Origin: Mycetocola saprophilus
Lineage (GTDB): Bacteria; Actinomycetota; Actinomycetes; Actinomycetales; Microbacteriaceae
Direction: 5' to 3'
Assembly: GCF_000718085.1 (NCBI RefSeq)
Contig: NZ_JOEC01000004.1
Coordinates: forward strand, 124,001 to 188,000
Length of the DNA: 64,000 bases
Within the stretch, counting starts at the first letter, position 1, and each line of letters starts with the position of its first letter. The notes beneath the pieces are model-generated. The model had not been told where the DNA came from. It was given only the letters and a program-made list of their open reading frames with translations, and made no database searches. Made by a program: the position numbers and the translations under genes. Positions 1 to 8,433 of this stretch are shown here, piece after piece.

Positions 1-1
1 C

Positions 2-832
2 ACCGCCCAGCTGGGCGAGGGCACGACCCCCGAGGTGGTGCTGGCAGCCGAGGCGATCGAGATCACCCACCTGGGTTCGCTGTATCACGATGACGTCATG
101 GACGAGTCGGATAAGCGCCGCGGGGTGCCCAGCGCCCACACCGTGTGGGGCAACTCGGCCGCGATCCTCACCGGAGACTTGCTGTTTGCCCGCGCCAGCC
201 AGATCATGGCCGAGCTCGGGGAGCGCGCGATCCAGCTGCAGGCCAGCACGTTTGAGCGCCTGGTCCTGGGCCAGCTGCACGAGACCGTGGGTCCGCGCGA
301 GGACGAGGACATCGAGGCGCACTACATTCAGGTGCTCTCGGACAAGACCGGATCGCTGATCGCCGCCGCGGCGCGGACCGGTGTGATCTTCAGCCACGCC
401 GATCCAATCTATGAGGACGCGGTGGTCGAGTACGGCGAGAAGGTGGGCATCGCGTTCCAGCTGATCGACGACGTGATCGACCTCTCCCCGGCCCCCGAGG
501 AGACCGGTAAGGTTCCCGGCACCGACCTGCGGGCGGGCGTCGCGACCCTGCCGATGATCTACCTGCGCCGCCTGGCCGAGACCGACCCCGAGGCCGCCGC
601 CCTGGTGGCCCGGATCGAGACCGACAGCGAGGCCGAACTCACCGGCGCGGCCGCCGAAGACTTCACCGCGGCGATTGCCGCCCTGCGCGCCCACGAGGTG
701 ACCGCGCGCACCCTGGCCGCCGCTCACCGCTGGTCCGCCGAAGCCGTGGCCGCCCTCGCGCCGCTGCCCAAGGGCCCGGTCAAGGATGCTCTCGTGCGTT
801 TCGCCGAGACCATCGTTGAACGCTCCAGCTAA
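2..832 (+). CDS. polyprenyl diphosphate synthase (5' end outside window)
   Basis: Trans-type prenyl diphosphate synthase that condenses isopentenyl diphosphate units onto an allylic primer, giving the long chain used for menaquinone. Both aspartate-rich Mg-binding motifs are visible: DDVMD at nt 89-103 and DDVID at nt 467-481. The reading frame is open to the left window edge, so the N-terminus, which carries the isopentenyl-binding residues, is missing. The C-terminal third is rich in Ala and Glu, as in actinobacterial heptaprenyl/octaprenyl synthases. Chain length cannot be read from this fragment. The next gene, a ferredoxin reductase, follows after 57 bp with its own ribosome site. Confidence 0.9.
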   Translation, partial: TAQLGEGTTPEVVLAAEAIEITHLGSLYHDDVMDESDKRRGVPSAHTVWGNSAAILTGDLLFARASQIMAELGERAIQLQASTFERLVLGQLHETVGPREDEDIEAHYIQVLSDKTGSLIAAAARTGVIFSHADPIYEDAVVEYGEKVGIAFQLIDDVIDLSPAPEETGKVPGTDLRAGVATLPMIYLRRLAETDPEAAALVARIETDSEAELTGAAAEDFTAAIAALRAHEVTARTLAAAHRWSAEAVAALAPLPKGPVKDALVRFAETIVERSS

Positions 833-889
833 CTACACCCCTCGTCACAACCCCGCGTCGCCCGACGCCAACAAAGGAGATATCGACAC

Positions 890-2254
890 ATGAGCAAGTT
901 GCGCCTGGCCATCGTGGGAGCCGGCCCCGCCGGAATCTATGCCGCCGACATCCTGCTCAAAGCCGAAAAAGACTTCGACGTGTCGATCGACCTGTTTGAG
1001 CACCTGCCCGCCCCCTACGGCCTGGTGCGCTACGGCGTGGCCCCCGATCACCCCCGCATCAAGGGCATCATCAACGCGCTGCGTGACGTGCTGGACCGCG
1101 GTGACATTCGCATCTTCGGCAACGTCCGCTTCGGCACCGACATCACCCTGGAAGACCTGCAGAAGCACTACAACGCGGTGATCTTCGCCACCGGTGCGAT
1201 CCGGGATGCCGACCTCAAGGTCCCCGGCATCGAGCTGGAGGGCTCCTACGGCGCCGCGGACTTCGTGAACTGGTTCGACGCACACCCCGACGTGCCCACC
1301 ACCTGGCCGCTGAACGCCCGCGAGATCGCGGTGATCGGTAACGGAAACGTGGCCCTGGACGTGGCCCGCATGCTGGCCAAGCACGCCGACGACCTGCTGC
1401 CCACCGAGATTCCCGAGAACGTCTACCAGGGTCTCAAGGCGTCCCCGGTGACCGACGTGCACGTGTTTGGTCGTCGCGGCCCGGCTCAGGTCAAGTTCAC
1501 CCCGCTGGAGCTGCGCGAGCTGGGCGAGCTGAACGACGTGGACATGGTGCTCTACGACGAGGACTTCGACTACGACGAGGCCTCCCAGGAGGCCATCGCG
1601 ACCAATAAGCAGATCATGGTCATCGACCGCGTGCTGCAGAAGTGGCGCAAGGAGCCCCAGGAGGGTTCGAGCCGCCGCCTGCACCTGCACTTCTACGCCA
1701 ACCCCGAGGAGATCCTCGGTGAGGATGGCAAGGTTTCGGCGCTGCGCTATGAGCGCACCAAGCCCACCGGTTTTGGCGGGGTTGAGGGCACCGGCGAGTA
1801 CCGCGAGGTTCCGGTTCAGGCCGTATACCGCGCGGTGGGCTACTTCGGTTCCCCGCTCGAGCAGATCCCCTTCGACGAGGCACGCGGTGTGATCCCGAAC
1901 CGTGGTGGTCAGGTGCACGACATCAACGGCGACCAGATCCCCGGCCTGTACGCGACCGGCTGGATCAAGCGCGGCCCGATCGGCCTGATCGGCGCGACGA
2001 AGTCCGACGCGATGGAGACCATCGAGAACGTGCTGGCCGACCGCGCCACCTGGTGGACCCCGGAGGCCCCCGAGGAGGAGGCGATCCCGGCCCTGCTCGA
2101 GGAGCGTGGCGTGGCCTACACCGACCTCGACGGCTGGCACCGCCTGGATGAGCACGAGATCGGGCTGGGCGAGCCGCACGAGCGCGCCCGGATCAAGGTG
2201 GGTCACCGCGGCGAGATGATCCGCATCTCGCGCGACGAGCCCGCGGCCGAGTAA
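890..2254 (+). CDS. fprA: ferredoxin/adrenodoxin-NADP+ reductase, FprA type
   Basis: FAD-dependent reductase of 454 aa that moves electrons between NADPH and ferredoxin, acting in the cytoplasm. It resembles mycobacterial FprA and mitochondrial adrenodoxin reductase rather than plant-type FNR. The FAD Rossmann motif GAGPAG is at residues 10-15, the ATG motif at about 100-102, and the NADPH motif GNGNVA at 150-155. The late GWIKRGPIG segment is typical of the family. The ATG is preceded by AAAGGAG at 873-879. Length matches the family. It probably supplies reduced ferredoxin to cytochromes P450 or Fe-S enzymes encoded elsewhere. Confidence 0.95.
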   Translation: MSKLRLAIVGAGPAGIYAADILLKAEKDFDVSIDLFEHLPAPYGLVRYGVAPDHPRIKGIINALRDVLDRGDIRIFGNVRFGTDITLEDLQKHYNAVIFATGAIRDADLKVPGIELEGSYGAADFVNWFDAHPDVPTTWPLNAREIAVIGNGNVALDVARMLAKHADDLLPTEIPENVYQGLKASPVTDVHVFGRRGPAQVKFTPLELRELGELNDVDMVLYDEDFDYDEASQEAIATNKQIMVIDRVLQKWRKEPQEGSSRRLHLHFYANPEEILGEDGKVSALRYERTKPTGFGGVEGTGEYREVPVQAVYRAVGYFGSPLEQIPFDEARGVIPNRGGQVHDINGDQIPGLYATGWIKRGPIGLIGATKSDAMETIENVLADRATWWTPEAPEEEAIPALLEERGVAYTDLDGWHRLDEHEIGLGEPHERARIKVGHRGEMIRISRDEPAAE

Positions 2255-2294
2255 CCTCTCACCACGGGGTTCGATTCCGAGTGGGGGAGTGAAG

Positions 2295-3320
2295 ATGACC
2301 GAGCACATCTGGGAAACCGATGTGCTCGGTGCGCCCTTTGAGGCCCGCACCCTCCCGCTCGGGACCGACACCCATGGCGAGGTGGTCGCGACCCTGGTGC
2401 GCGATACCCGCCGGCCCAAACGCGTCGAATCCCGCCCGGGGCTTGTGCTGCCGCGGCGGACGATCGCCCACGATACCGATGTGCTCTACCTGCACGGGTG
2501 GTCCGACTACTTCTTTCAGACCGAGCTGGCCGATTTTTGGCATGAGCGCGGTGCTCGCTTCCACGCGCTGGATCTGCGCGATTACGGTCGCAGCATGCGT
2601 CCCGATCGCGCGCCGGGGTTTGTGACGGACCTGGCCACCTACGATGCTGATATCGAGGCTGCGCTCACGCTCATGGGCCATGGCGAGGGGTCCGCGACCA
2701 CCCGGCGGCTGATCATTCTGGCGCACTCCACCGGCGGGCTCACCGCGAGCCTCTGGGCGAACCGGCATCCGGGACGCCTCGCCGCGCTCATTCTCAACGC
2801 CCCCTGGCTGGAATTCCAGGGCGGCGAGCTGGGCCGCGGCACCCTGGAACCGCTGCTGAGCCTGGGCGCGCGCTACGATCCGCGGGTCACGCTGCCCGGG
2901 GTGGACTTTGGCTATTACAGCCGGGCGACCAGTGCCGCGTTTGAGGGCGAGTGGGCCTTCGATGAGAGGTGGCGTCCCGAGCGCGGGTTCCCGGTCACGG
3001 TGGGATGGCTGCGCACGATCCTCGCCGGGCACACACAGGTGGCTCGCGGCCTGGCGATCGACGTGCCGGTGCTCACGCTGCTCTCGGACTCTTCCACGGT
3101 CACCCCGAGCTGGAACGAACGCATGAAACACAGCGACAGCGTGCTGGTGGTCTCCGATATCGCCGAACGGGCGCTGAAGCTCGGTGCCACCGTCACCGTG
3201 TCCCGCGTGGCCGGGGCCCTGCACGACGTATTCCTGTCCGAACGCGGCGTGCGCGATCGCGCCTACGCGCAGATGGACGCATGGCTGCGCGGGTTTTCAC
3301 CGCGCCAAGCGCTCGCGTGA
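2295..3320 (+). CDS. alpha/beta hydrolase (serine aminopeptidase S33-like)
   Basis: Cytoplasmic alpha/beta-hydrolase of 341 aa, probably a lysophospholipase or esterase; the substrate is unknown. The nucleophile elbow is AHSTGG (residues 143-148, Ser145). An oxyanion LHGWSD lies near residue 66. Asp265 and His310 (in GALHDVF) fit the rest of the triad. ATG 2295 is chosen because GGGGGAG ends 7 bp upstream; an in-frame GTG at 2289 overlaps that site. A 12-bp perfect inverted repeat starts just after the start codon (2298-2309 with 2319-2330). The gene converges on the next one. Confidence 0.85.
   Translation: MTEHIWETDVLGAPFEARTLPLGTDTHGEVVATLVRDTRRPKRVESRPGLVLPRRTIAHDTDVLYLHGWSDYFFQTELADFWHERGARFHALDLRDYGRSMRPDRAPGFVTDLATYDADIEAALTLMGHGEGSATTRRLIILAHSTGGLTASLWANRHPGRLAALILNAPWLEFQGGELGRGTLEPLLSLGARYDPRVTLPGVDFGYYSRATSAAFEGEWAFDERWRPERGFPVTVGWLRTILAGHTQVARGLAIDVPVLTLLSDSSTVTPSWNERMKHSDSVLVVSDIAERALKLGATVTVSRVAGALHDVFLSERGVRDRAYAQMDAWLRGFSPRQALA
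2298..2330 (+). promoter_or_regulatory. 12-bp perfect hairpin at start of hydrolase gene
   Basis: ACCGAGCACATC (2298-2309) pairs with GATGTGCTCGGT (2319-2330) around a 9-nt loop, beginning directly after the ATG. There is no U-tract, so it is not a standard terminator. It could lower ribosome loading on this gene or protect the fprA transcript end. Function is inferred from structure only. Confidence 0.4.
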
Positions 3321-3365
3321 TGTGGCTCGTTATTGCTGCCGAGCGCTCGCGTGATGCGGCTAGTT
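3308..3365. repeat. imperfect 24-bp direct duplication, 34-bp period, at a convergent stop
   Basis: AGCGCTCGCGTGATG at 3308-3322 recurs at 3342-3356, each followed by a similar 9 bp (TGGCTCGTT and CGGCTAGTT). The first copy contains the hydrolase TGA. The second reaches into the 3' end of the facing gene. It looks like a tandem duplication of the hydrolase tail. Confidence 0.75.
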
Positions 3366-3953
3366 GTTGACGGAGACGTAGACCACATCGTCGGCCGGCT
3401 GGTCGAGCCAGAACGCCAGAAAACCGGTGCCGAGTGGTGCGCCCTGGGTGGGCACATCGATGACGTAGGGGGTGTTTCCGCCGTAGCCGAGATCGGTCTT
3501 GGTGTCGGACTTGGTGAGGGTCACATTCGTGTTCACGGTGCCGTCCGCGGAGATGAAGGCACCGCGCAGGTGGTCCCCGCCGAAGTCGGAGTAGTGGTTC
3601 ACCTGGCTGGCCAACAGGGTGAACTGCCCCGGCTTGGCGGTGGAGGGATCCATGATCCGGAACAGGAACTGACCCTGGGGGGATTCCAGATCGACATCGG
3701 TGTTGATCAGATGCGGGTCGGACACGCTTGCCGGTGAGAGCTGGATGCTCTGTGCCTTGGGCTTATTCCCGGAGGTGAAAATCAGCGTCAGGATGATGGC
3801 CACCACAACGATCACGATGCCGATGATTGCGGGGATCCACACAAACGAACGGGTTGTCGGGGAACGCTCCCCGGTCCCCAGCATTCCCATCTCGCCACCC
3901 GACAGGGGCGGTTCCGCTTCCTCTTCGCGACGTACCTCGGGATCCTCATTCAT
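3360..3953 (-). CDS. membrane-anchored hypothetical protein, paralogue A
   Basis: Protein of 197 aa with an acidic cytoplasmic N-terminus, one membrane helix at about residues 40-62 (rich in Ile and Val) and an extracytoplasmic beta-rich domain. I do not recognise a named family. It is a clear paralogue of the next gene: both have the SPxxRxFxxxPAIIGI entry into the helix, NHYxxFGxDHLRGAFI in the middle, and a C-terminal LAFWxDxxxDxVVY. The outer domain may be a small beta-sandwich. Both genes run in the same direction with a 65-bp gap. Confidence 0.7.
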   Translation of the reverse strand: MNEDPEVRREEEAEPPLSGGEMGMLGTGERSPTTRSFVWIPAIIGIVIVVVAIILTLIFTSGNKPKAQSIQLSPASVSDPHLINTDVDLESPQGQFLFRIMDPSTAKPGQFTLLASQVNHYSDFGGDHLRGAFISADGTVNTNVTLTKSDTKTDLGYGGNTPYVIDVPTQGAPLGTGFLAFWLDQPADDVVYVSVNN

Positions 3954-4018
3954 ACCCCAATCCTAGGGATACCGTCGGGTGTACACAGGCCCCCGATTCG
4001 GGGGCGGACGGCACCGCC

Positions 4019-4618
4019 CTATGGCGACACCGTGAAGTACACCACGGTGTCCGGGGCGTCATCCATCCAGAAGGCCAGGTGCCCGTCGCCGAGGGTTTTG
4101 CCGCCCGTTTCCACGGTGAACAGCAGCGGGGTTGTGGATTCCGCCTCCAGGCGAACGGTGCCGGTAAACGGTGCGATGGTGCTGTCTCGGAATACCGTGC
4201 CATCGGCGCCGATAAACGCGCCGCGCAGGTGGTCGATCCCAAAGCCCGCGTAGTGATTGAGAGTGCTGGCCAGCAGCACAAACTCGCCGCCTCCCGGGGT
4301 ATCGGGGGAGACCGGACGCACACTGAAGGCTCCCTGGGGAGTGTCGAGTTCGGCCGGCCACTCCATCGCAAGCGGCTCGGAGATGCTGGCCGTCGACAGC
4401 TCCACTGCCTGCTTTTTCTCCGCGGACCCGGGGCCGGAGACCAGGTACCAGGCGAGGGCCGCGGCGAGCACCACAATTCCGATAATGGCCGGGACGAGGA
4501 TAAAGGTGCGGTTCAGCGGTGAGCGATCGATGGTTCCCATGATCCCCGTGCGCATCGTGGTCAGCGCTGTCCCCCGTTCGGCGGCGGCATCGTGAGGACC
4601 CCTCGGTGAACCATTCAT
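4019..4618 (-). CDS. membrane-anchored hypothetical protein, paralogue B
   Basis: Protein of 199 aa, tandem paralogue of the gene at 3360-3953. The conserved core is the transmembrane entry PAIIGIV, then NHYAGFGIDHLRGAFIG and LAFWMDDAPDTVVY. The N-terminus is longer and proline-poor, and the start could also be an internal Met near residue 22 (TMRTGIMG). Topology is N-in, C-out with one helix. It is divergent from the gene at 4701, with an 82-bp AT-richer spacer that probably holds both promoters. No function can be assigned. Confidence 0.68.
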   Translation of the reverse strand: MNGSPRGPHDAAAERGTALTTMRTGIMGTIDRSPLNRTFILVPAIIGIVVLAAALAWYLVSGPGSAEKKQAVELSTASISEPLAMEWPAELDTPQGAFSVRPVSPDTPGGGEFVLLASTLNHYAGFGIDHLRGAFIGADGTVFRDSTIAPFTGTVRLEAESTTPLLFTVETGGKTLGDGHLAFWMDDAPDTVVYFTVSP

Positions 4619-4700
4619 GTTCGAATCCTATCGATCGTTATGCATATAGTATGGTCGCACTGCGAGCGCCGTGGGGCGACGTGGTTCTGGGGGAAACTGA

Positions 4701-5321
4701 GTGAGTAATCCGATTGCACCGTGGGCAAAAAATGAGCGACCGGACCTGGGGGCGGGCAATGTGGCTTCACGCCGATCCCGCTGGTTTGTGCGCGTGGTGG
4801 CCGGGGCGGCCGTGGCCGTCGTGGTGGGGGCGGCCGTATGGCTGATGTGGCCGCGCCCCGACGATGATGGCCTCGCCGCGGCACCGGCGGTGACCGAGCG
4901 CTCGCAGGACCTGGTGGGTGCGTTTGAATCCTCGCTCCAGGAGACCCTGGACACCCTCTACGTCGCGCAGACGCCCGATGCCGCCGATCAGCTGACAACT
5001 GCCGCGCTCAACCCCACCGCTTCGGGGCGCGCCGCGCTGGAGGCGATCACCGCGATCCTCAAGCAGGACGCGGTGGCCCTGCAGACCAACGGGGCCTGGG
5101 ACGGAAAAATCGACTCTGTTCTTGTGTTCTCCGAGGGCGGCATCAACTCGGGCGGCGACGGCGAGGGGAGCAGCACGCTGTCGATCACGCTCACCATCAC
5201 CCGCCATATGGTGACCGCAAACCAGAACTGGAGCACCAGCGTCCCGGTGGAGATGGTCTTTGATAATAAGTCGGTCCGGCTGACCGACATCACCATGGGC
5301 AATATCGACGCGCAGCCCTAA
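4701..5321 (+). CDS. membrane-anchored hypothetical protein
   Basis: Protein of 206 aa with a GTG start behind GGGGGAAAC. A basic RRSRWFVR patch precedes a single helix at about 32-50 (Ala/Val-rich), followed by an extracytoplasmic domain of roughly 150 aa. The exported part has an alpha-helical first half and a beta-rich second half with SLxITLTITRH, resembling the NTF2/DUF-like lipoprotein mimics of actinobacteria. It is divergent from the two paralogues at 3360-4618. All three are single-pass, which suggests a shared envelope role (inference). Confidence 0.65.
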   Translation: MSNPIAPWAKNERPDLGAGNVASRRSRWFVRVVAGAAVAVVVGAAVWLMWPRPDDDGLAAAPAVTERSQDLVGAFESSLQETLDTLYVAQTPDAADQLTTAALNPTASGRAALEAITAILKQDAVALQTNGAWDGKIDSVLVFSEGGINSGGDGEGSSTLSITLTITRHMVTANQNWSTSVPVEMVFDNKSVRLTDITMGNIDAQP

Positions 5322-5341
5322 ACCCGCGGTGCGCGCGTCGC

Positions 5342-6886
5342 CTACGCCCGCAGCGCCAGCCAGTAGTTGGTGCGCGCGGACATGGTGTCCAGCGGGGTAT
5401 CGGTGAGCTTCTCGATCAGCAAAATGCGGGCGCGCAGGGTGTGCCGGTGGATGCCGAGTTCGCGGGCCGCCGGATCCCACTGGCCGTTGTGTTCGAGCCA
5501 GCTGGTGAGCGCGGCGATGAGCTCGGTGCCGTGGGCCTCGTCGTGGGCGCGCAGTGGGGCGAGGAGTTCGTGGGCGCGCTCGCGTACGGCGTCGGTGAAG
5601 AGCAGCTCGGTGATGCCCTGCCCGCCGATATCGGCAAACGCGGTGACCCCGGGGGAGTGCGGGTCTTCGGCGAGCGCACGCCGCGCCTGGTCGATGCCCT
5701 CGGAGAGGTTGGCGTAACCCAGCGGATCGGAGAGCCCGCCGGCGAGGCCCCGGGCGGTGCCCAGCTCGGCGATCCGTGCGCCCGCGTCTTCGGCGGGCAG
5801 CAGCGCGATGATCTCCCGTCCCCGGGTGGCAAAGAAACACCACCCCGGGGCGGTCTGCGCGCGCTCATCCAGCTCGCGCAGCAGCGGGTTGCCCGCGCCG
5901 TGGCCCGGATGCCAGACGGCGACGCGCACGGGCTCGGGCGGCAGCGCCTCGTGGATGTGTTGCAGGACCAGCCGGGTCAGCGAGGGTCGCTGATCCAGCA
6001 GTGCCTCGAGCGCGCCCGAGCGCAGCGCCCGGCGACCTCGGCGCAACCCGCGTCCCTGTTCCAGGGCGAGACCGGTGAGGGCGACCACGTTGGTGATGAC
6101 GCTCTGCTCGGCCGGGTCGGGGGCGGGTCCGACGATCGCCAGGACCGCACGCAGGTCCTCGCGCCGTCCCACGGTTTGCAGGCTCACGGTGCCCGCCGGG
6201 GTCTGGATCGTGGTGGCCGCGCGCTGCCCGCGCTCCAGCAGCGCCGCCGCCTCGGCGGTCACGATCGCCGGTGGGTCCAGCGGCGGCCCGAACCGGGACA
6301 GGGCGGGTCCGGGCGCGCTAAACAGGAACACCGGCCGGTGCAGCAGCCGGGCCAGTTCGACAAAAATTTCACGCTGCGGGTTGGGGCGCAGCGCGGCGAA
6401 CGAGATGGCCCGCTGCGCGTTCATCGCCCAGGCTTGTCGTTCCCCGGCGGCGGCGGCCAGCGCGTCGGCGGCGGCGCGGATCACCGCGATAAACGCGGTC
6501 CGGTAGGGCACCTCAAACAGGGTCAGCCCGTGGGTGTCACACGCCTGCACCAGCGCCGCCGGAATGTCCGGGCGCAGCACCTCGGTGCCATAGCCGAGGG
6601 CCGCAACCCCGACCGAGACCAGGCGCTGCACGTAGCTCTCATAGTCGGTGATCAGCGCGAGCCCGGTGCGGGTGCCGTTAATCACCGGGCGGCGCTCCTC
6701 GGATTCGGCGAGGAACTGGCTGCCGGTGGTGAGCAGCACCTGGTGGCGGGCGAGGAACGGGGTGGGGTCGGCGAGGTCGGAGCTGGAAACCCAGTCGATC
6801 GGGATGTTCTGGGCGGCGGGGATGTCCACGATCCGGCGCAGCCCGAGGGCGGGGATTCGGAGCAGGCGATCCACGGTGAGTGACAT
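5342..6886 (-). CDS. PucR-family transcriptional regulator
   Basis: Regulator of 514 aa. The N-terminal third matches the PucR/purine-catabolism sensing domain (MSLTVDRLLRIPALGL). A central GGDEF-like/CdaR region follows, and a C-terminal PucR helix-turn-helix covers ARELGIHRHTLRARI near residues 475-490. It is divergently transcribed from the putrescine/GABA genes, 188 bp apart. That arrangement is standard for a PucR activator responding to a pathway substrate such as GABA or putrescine (inference). An inverted repeat in the spacer is a candidate operator. Confidence 0.9.
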   Translation of the reverse strand: MSLTVDRLLRIPALGLRRIVDIPAAQNIPIDWVSSSDLADPTPFLARHQVLLTTGSQFLAESEERRPVINGTRTGLALITDYESYVQRLVSVGVAALGYGTEVLRPDIPAALVQACDTHGLTLFEVPYRTAFIAVIRAAADALAAAAGERQAWAMNAQRAISFAALRPNPQREIFVELARLLHRPVFLFSAPGPALSRFGPPLDPPAIVTAEAAALLERGQRAATTIQTPAGTVSLQTVGRREDLRAVLAIVGPAPDPAEQSVITNVVALTGLALEQGRGLRRGRRALRSGALEALLDQRPSLTRLVLQHIHEALPPEPVRVAVWHPGHGAGNPLLRELDERAQTAPGWCFFATRGREIIALLPAEDAGARIAELGTARGLAGGLSDPLGYANLSEGIDQARRALAEDPHSPGVTAFADIGGQGITELLFTDAVRERAHELLAPLRAHDEAHGTELIAALTSWLEHNGQWDPAARELGIHRHTLRARILLIEKLTDTPLDTMSARTNYWLALRA

Positions 6887-6914
6887 GATGCCAGCCTATC
6901 CCGCTCTGCCAATG

Positions 6915-6942
6915 TGTCGAAGAATTCACCAGAGCTTTGACA
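6915..6942. promoter_or_regulatory. inverted repeat in pucR-gabT spacer, candidate PucR operator
   Basis: TGTCGAAG (6915-6922) and CTTTGACA (6935-6942) form 8-bp arms with one mismatch around 12 bp. The right arm overlaps a TTGACA that could be a -35 element. Another GACA/GTC pair follows at once. Location between the divergent genes supports a regulatory role. Confidence 0.4.
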
Positions 6943-7074
6943 GATTGTCGAGGCGCGCCGCGGGGAACCCTGCCTAGTCTGGGGGCAGATGGTGCGCAGA
7001 GGGACCATTCCGGGCGGTCACACGTCCGACCGTTGCGCATCCCCTTAAACGCCACAAGTAACAAGGAGTGTTCA

Positions 7075-8418
7075 ATGTCCGAGACCCCCGCACGCGGAGC
7101 AGACCTGACCCAGGCCCGCAACCTGGTCACCTCGATCCCCGGTCCCCGTTCGCAGGAACTGATGGCGCGTAAGCGCGCCGCGGTCTCGAACGCCATCGGC
7201 ACCACGATGCCCGTCTTCGCCGAGGCCGCCTTCGGTGGCGTGATCCGCGACGTCGACGGCAACACCCTGATTGACCTCGGCTCGGGCATCGCCGTGACCG
7301 GTGTCGGAAACGCCAACCCCCGCGTGGTTGCCGCCGTCTCCGCCCAGCTCGAGGCCTTCACCCACACCTGCTTCATGATCACCCCCTACGACGGTTACGT
7401 CGAGGTGGCCGAGAAGCTCAACCGGCTGACCCCCGGAGACTTTGACAAGCGCTCGGCGCTGTTCAACTCGGGTTCGGAGGCCGTGGAGAACGCGGTCAAG
7501 ATTGCCCGCTCCTACACCGGCAAGACCGCCGTGGTGGCCTTCGATCACGCGTACCACGGTCGCACCAACCTGACCCTGGCACTGACCGCCAAGAACCAGC
7601 CCTATAAGTCCGGCTTTGGTCCCTTCGCCTCCGACATCTACCGCGCCCCGCTGAGCTACCCCTTCCGCGACGGCGACCGCACCGGTGCCGAGGCCGCGAA
7701 GATCGCCATCTCGCAGATCGAGAAGCAGGTCGGGGCCGAGAACCTGGCCGCGATCATCATCGAGCCGATCCAGGGTGAGGGTGGCTTCATCGTTCCCGCC
7801 GAGGGCTTCCTGCCCGCGCTGGCCGCCTGGGCCAAGGAAAACGGCGTGGTCTTCATCGCCGACGAGGTTCAGACCGGCTTTGCCCGCACCGGCGCGATGT
7901 TCGCCTCCGAGCTGTTCGGGATCGAGCCCGACCTGATCGTGACCGCCAAGGGGATCGCCGGCGGTCTGCCGCTGTCCGCCGTGACCGGCCGCGCCGAGAT
8001 CATGGACGCCCCGCAGACCGGCGGCCTGGGTGGCACCTACGGCGGAAACCCGCTGGCCTGTGCCGCGGCCCTGGCCAGCATCGACGCGTTTGAGCAGGAC
8101 GGCCTGATCGAGGCCGCCCAGCGCATCGAGCAGCAGATCACCTCCGCCTTCCTCGCCGCTCAGACCACCGACGCCCGCATCGGCGACGTGCGTGGCCGCG
8201 GCGCGATGATCGCGATCGAGTTTGTGAACCCCGAGACCGGCGAGCCCGACGCGGCCCTGACCGGCGCGATCGCGGGGGCCGCCCACAACCAGGGCGTGAT
8301 CGTGCTCACCTGTGGCACCTACGGCAACGTGATCCGCTTCCTGCCGCCGCTGACCATCTCCGAGGAGCTGCTGGCCGAGGGCCTGAGCATCGTCCTCGAC
8401 GCCCTCGCCAACGCCTAG
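7075..8418 (+). CDS. gabT: 4-aminobutyrate aminotransferase
   Basis: PLP-dependent class III aminotransferase of 447 aa converting GABA plus 2-oxoglutarate to succinic semialdehyde plus glutamate. The Schiff-base lysine is K292 in TAKGIAGG. D263 in DEVQTG binds the pyridine ring, and NSGSEAVENA at about 131-140 contacts the phosphate. ATG 7075 has AAGGAG at 7063-7068; a longer upstream frame lacks any ribosome site. It is first gene of the putrescine catabolic run. The next gene begins 15 bp downstream. Confidence 0.95.
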   Translation: MSETPARGADLTQARNLVTSIPGPRSQELMARKRAAVSNAIGTTMPVFAEAAFGGVIRDVDGNTLIDLGSGIAVTGVGNANPRVVAAVSAQLEAFTHTCFMITPYDGYVEVAEKLNRLTPGDFDKRSALFNSGSEAVENAVKIARSYTGKTAVVAFDHAYHGRTNLTLALTAKNQPYKSGFGPFASDIYRAPLSYPFRDGDRTGAEAAKIAISQIEKQVGAENLAAIIIEPIQGEGGFIVPAEGFLPALAAWAKENGVVFIADEVQTGFARTGAMFASELFGIEPDLIVTAKGIAGGLPLSAVTGRAEIMDAPQTGGLGGTYGGNPLACAAALASIDAFEQDGLIEAAQRIEQQITSAFLAAQTTDARIGDVRGRGAMIAIEFVNPETGEPDAALTGAIAGAAHNQGVIVLTCGTYGNVIRFLPPLTISEELLAEGLSIVLDALANA

Positions 8419-8433
8419 AAAGGAATCAGACCG

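Noticed and set aside
845..2419. Long open frames on the strand opposite fprA, the dehydrogenase genes and other GC-rich genes
   Set aside because: They have Leu/Gly/His/Arg-rich low-complexity translations, no ribosome sites and lie opposite genes with clear motifs; a GC-rich artefact.
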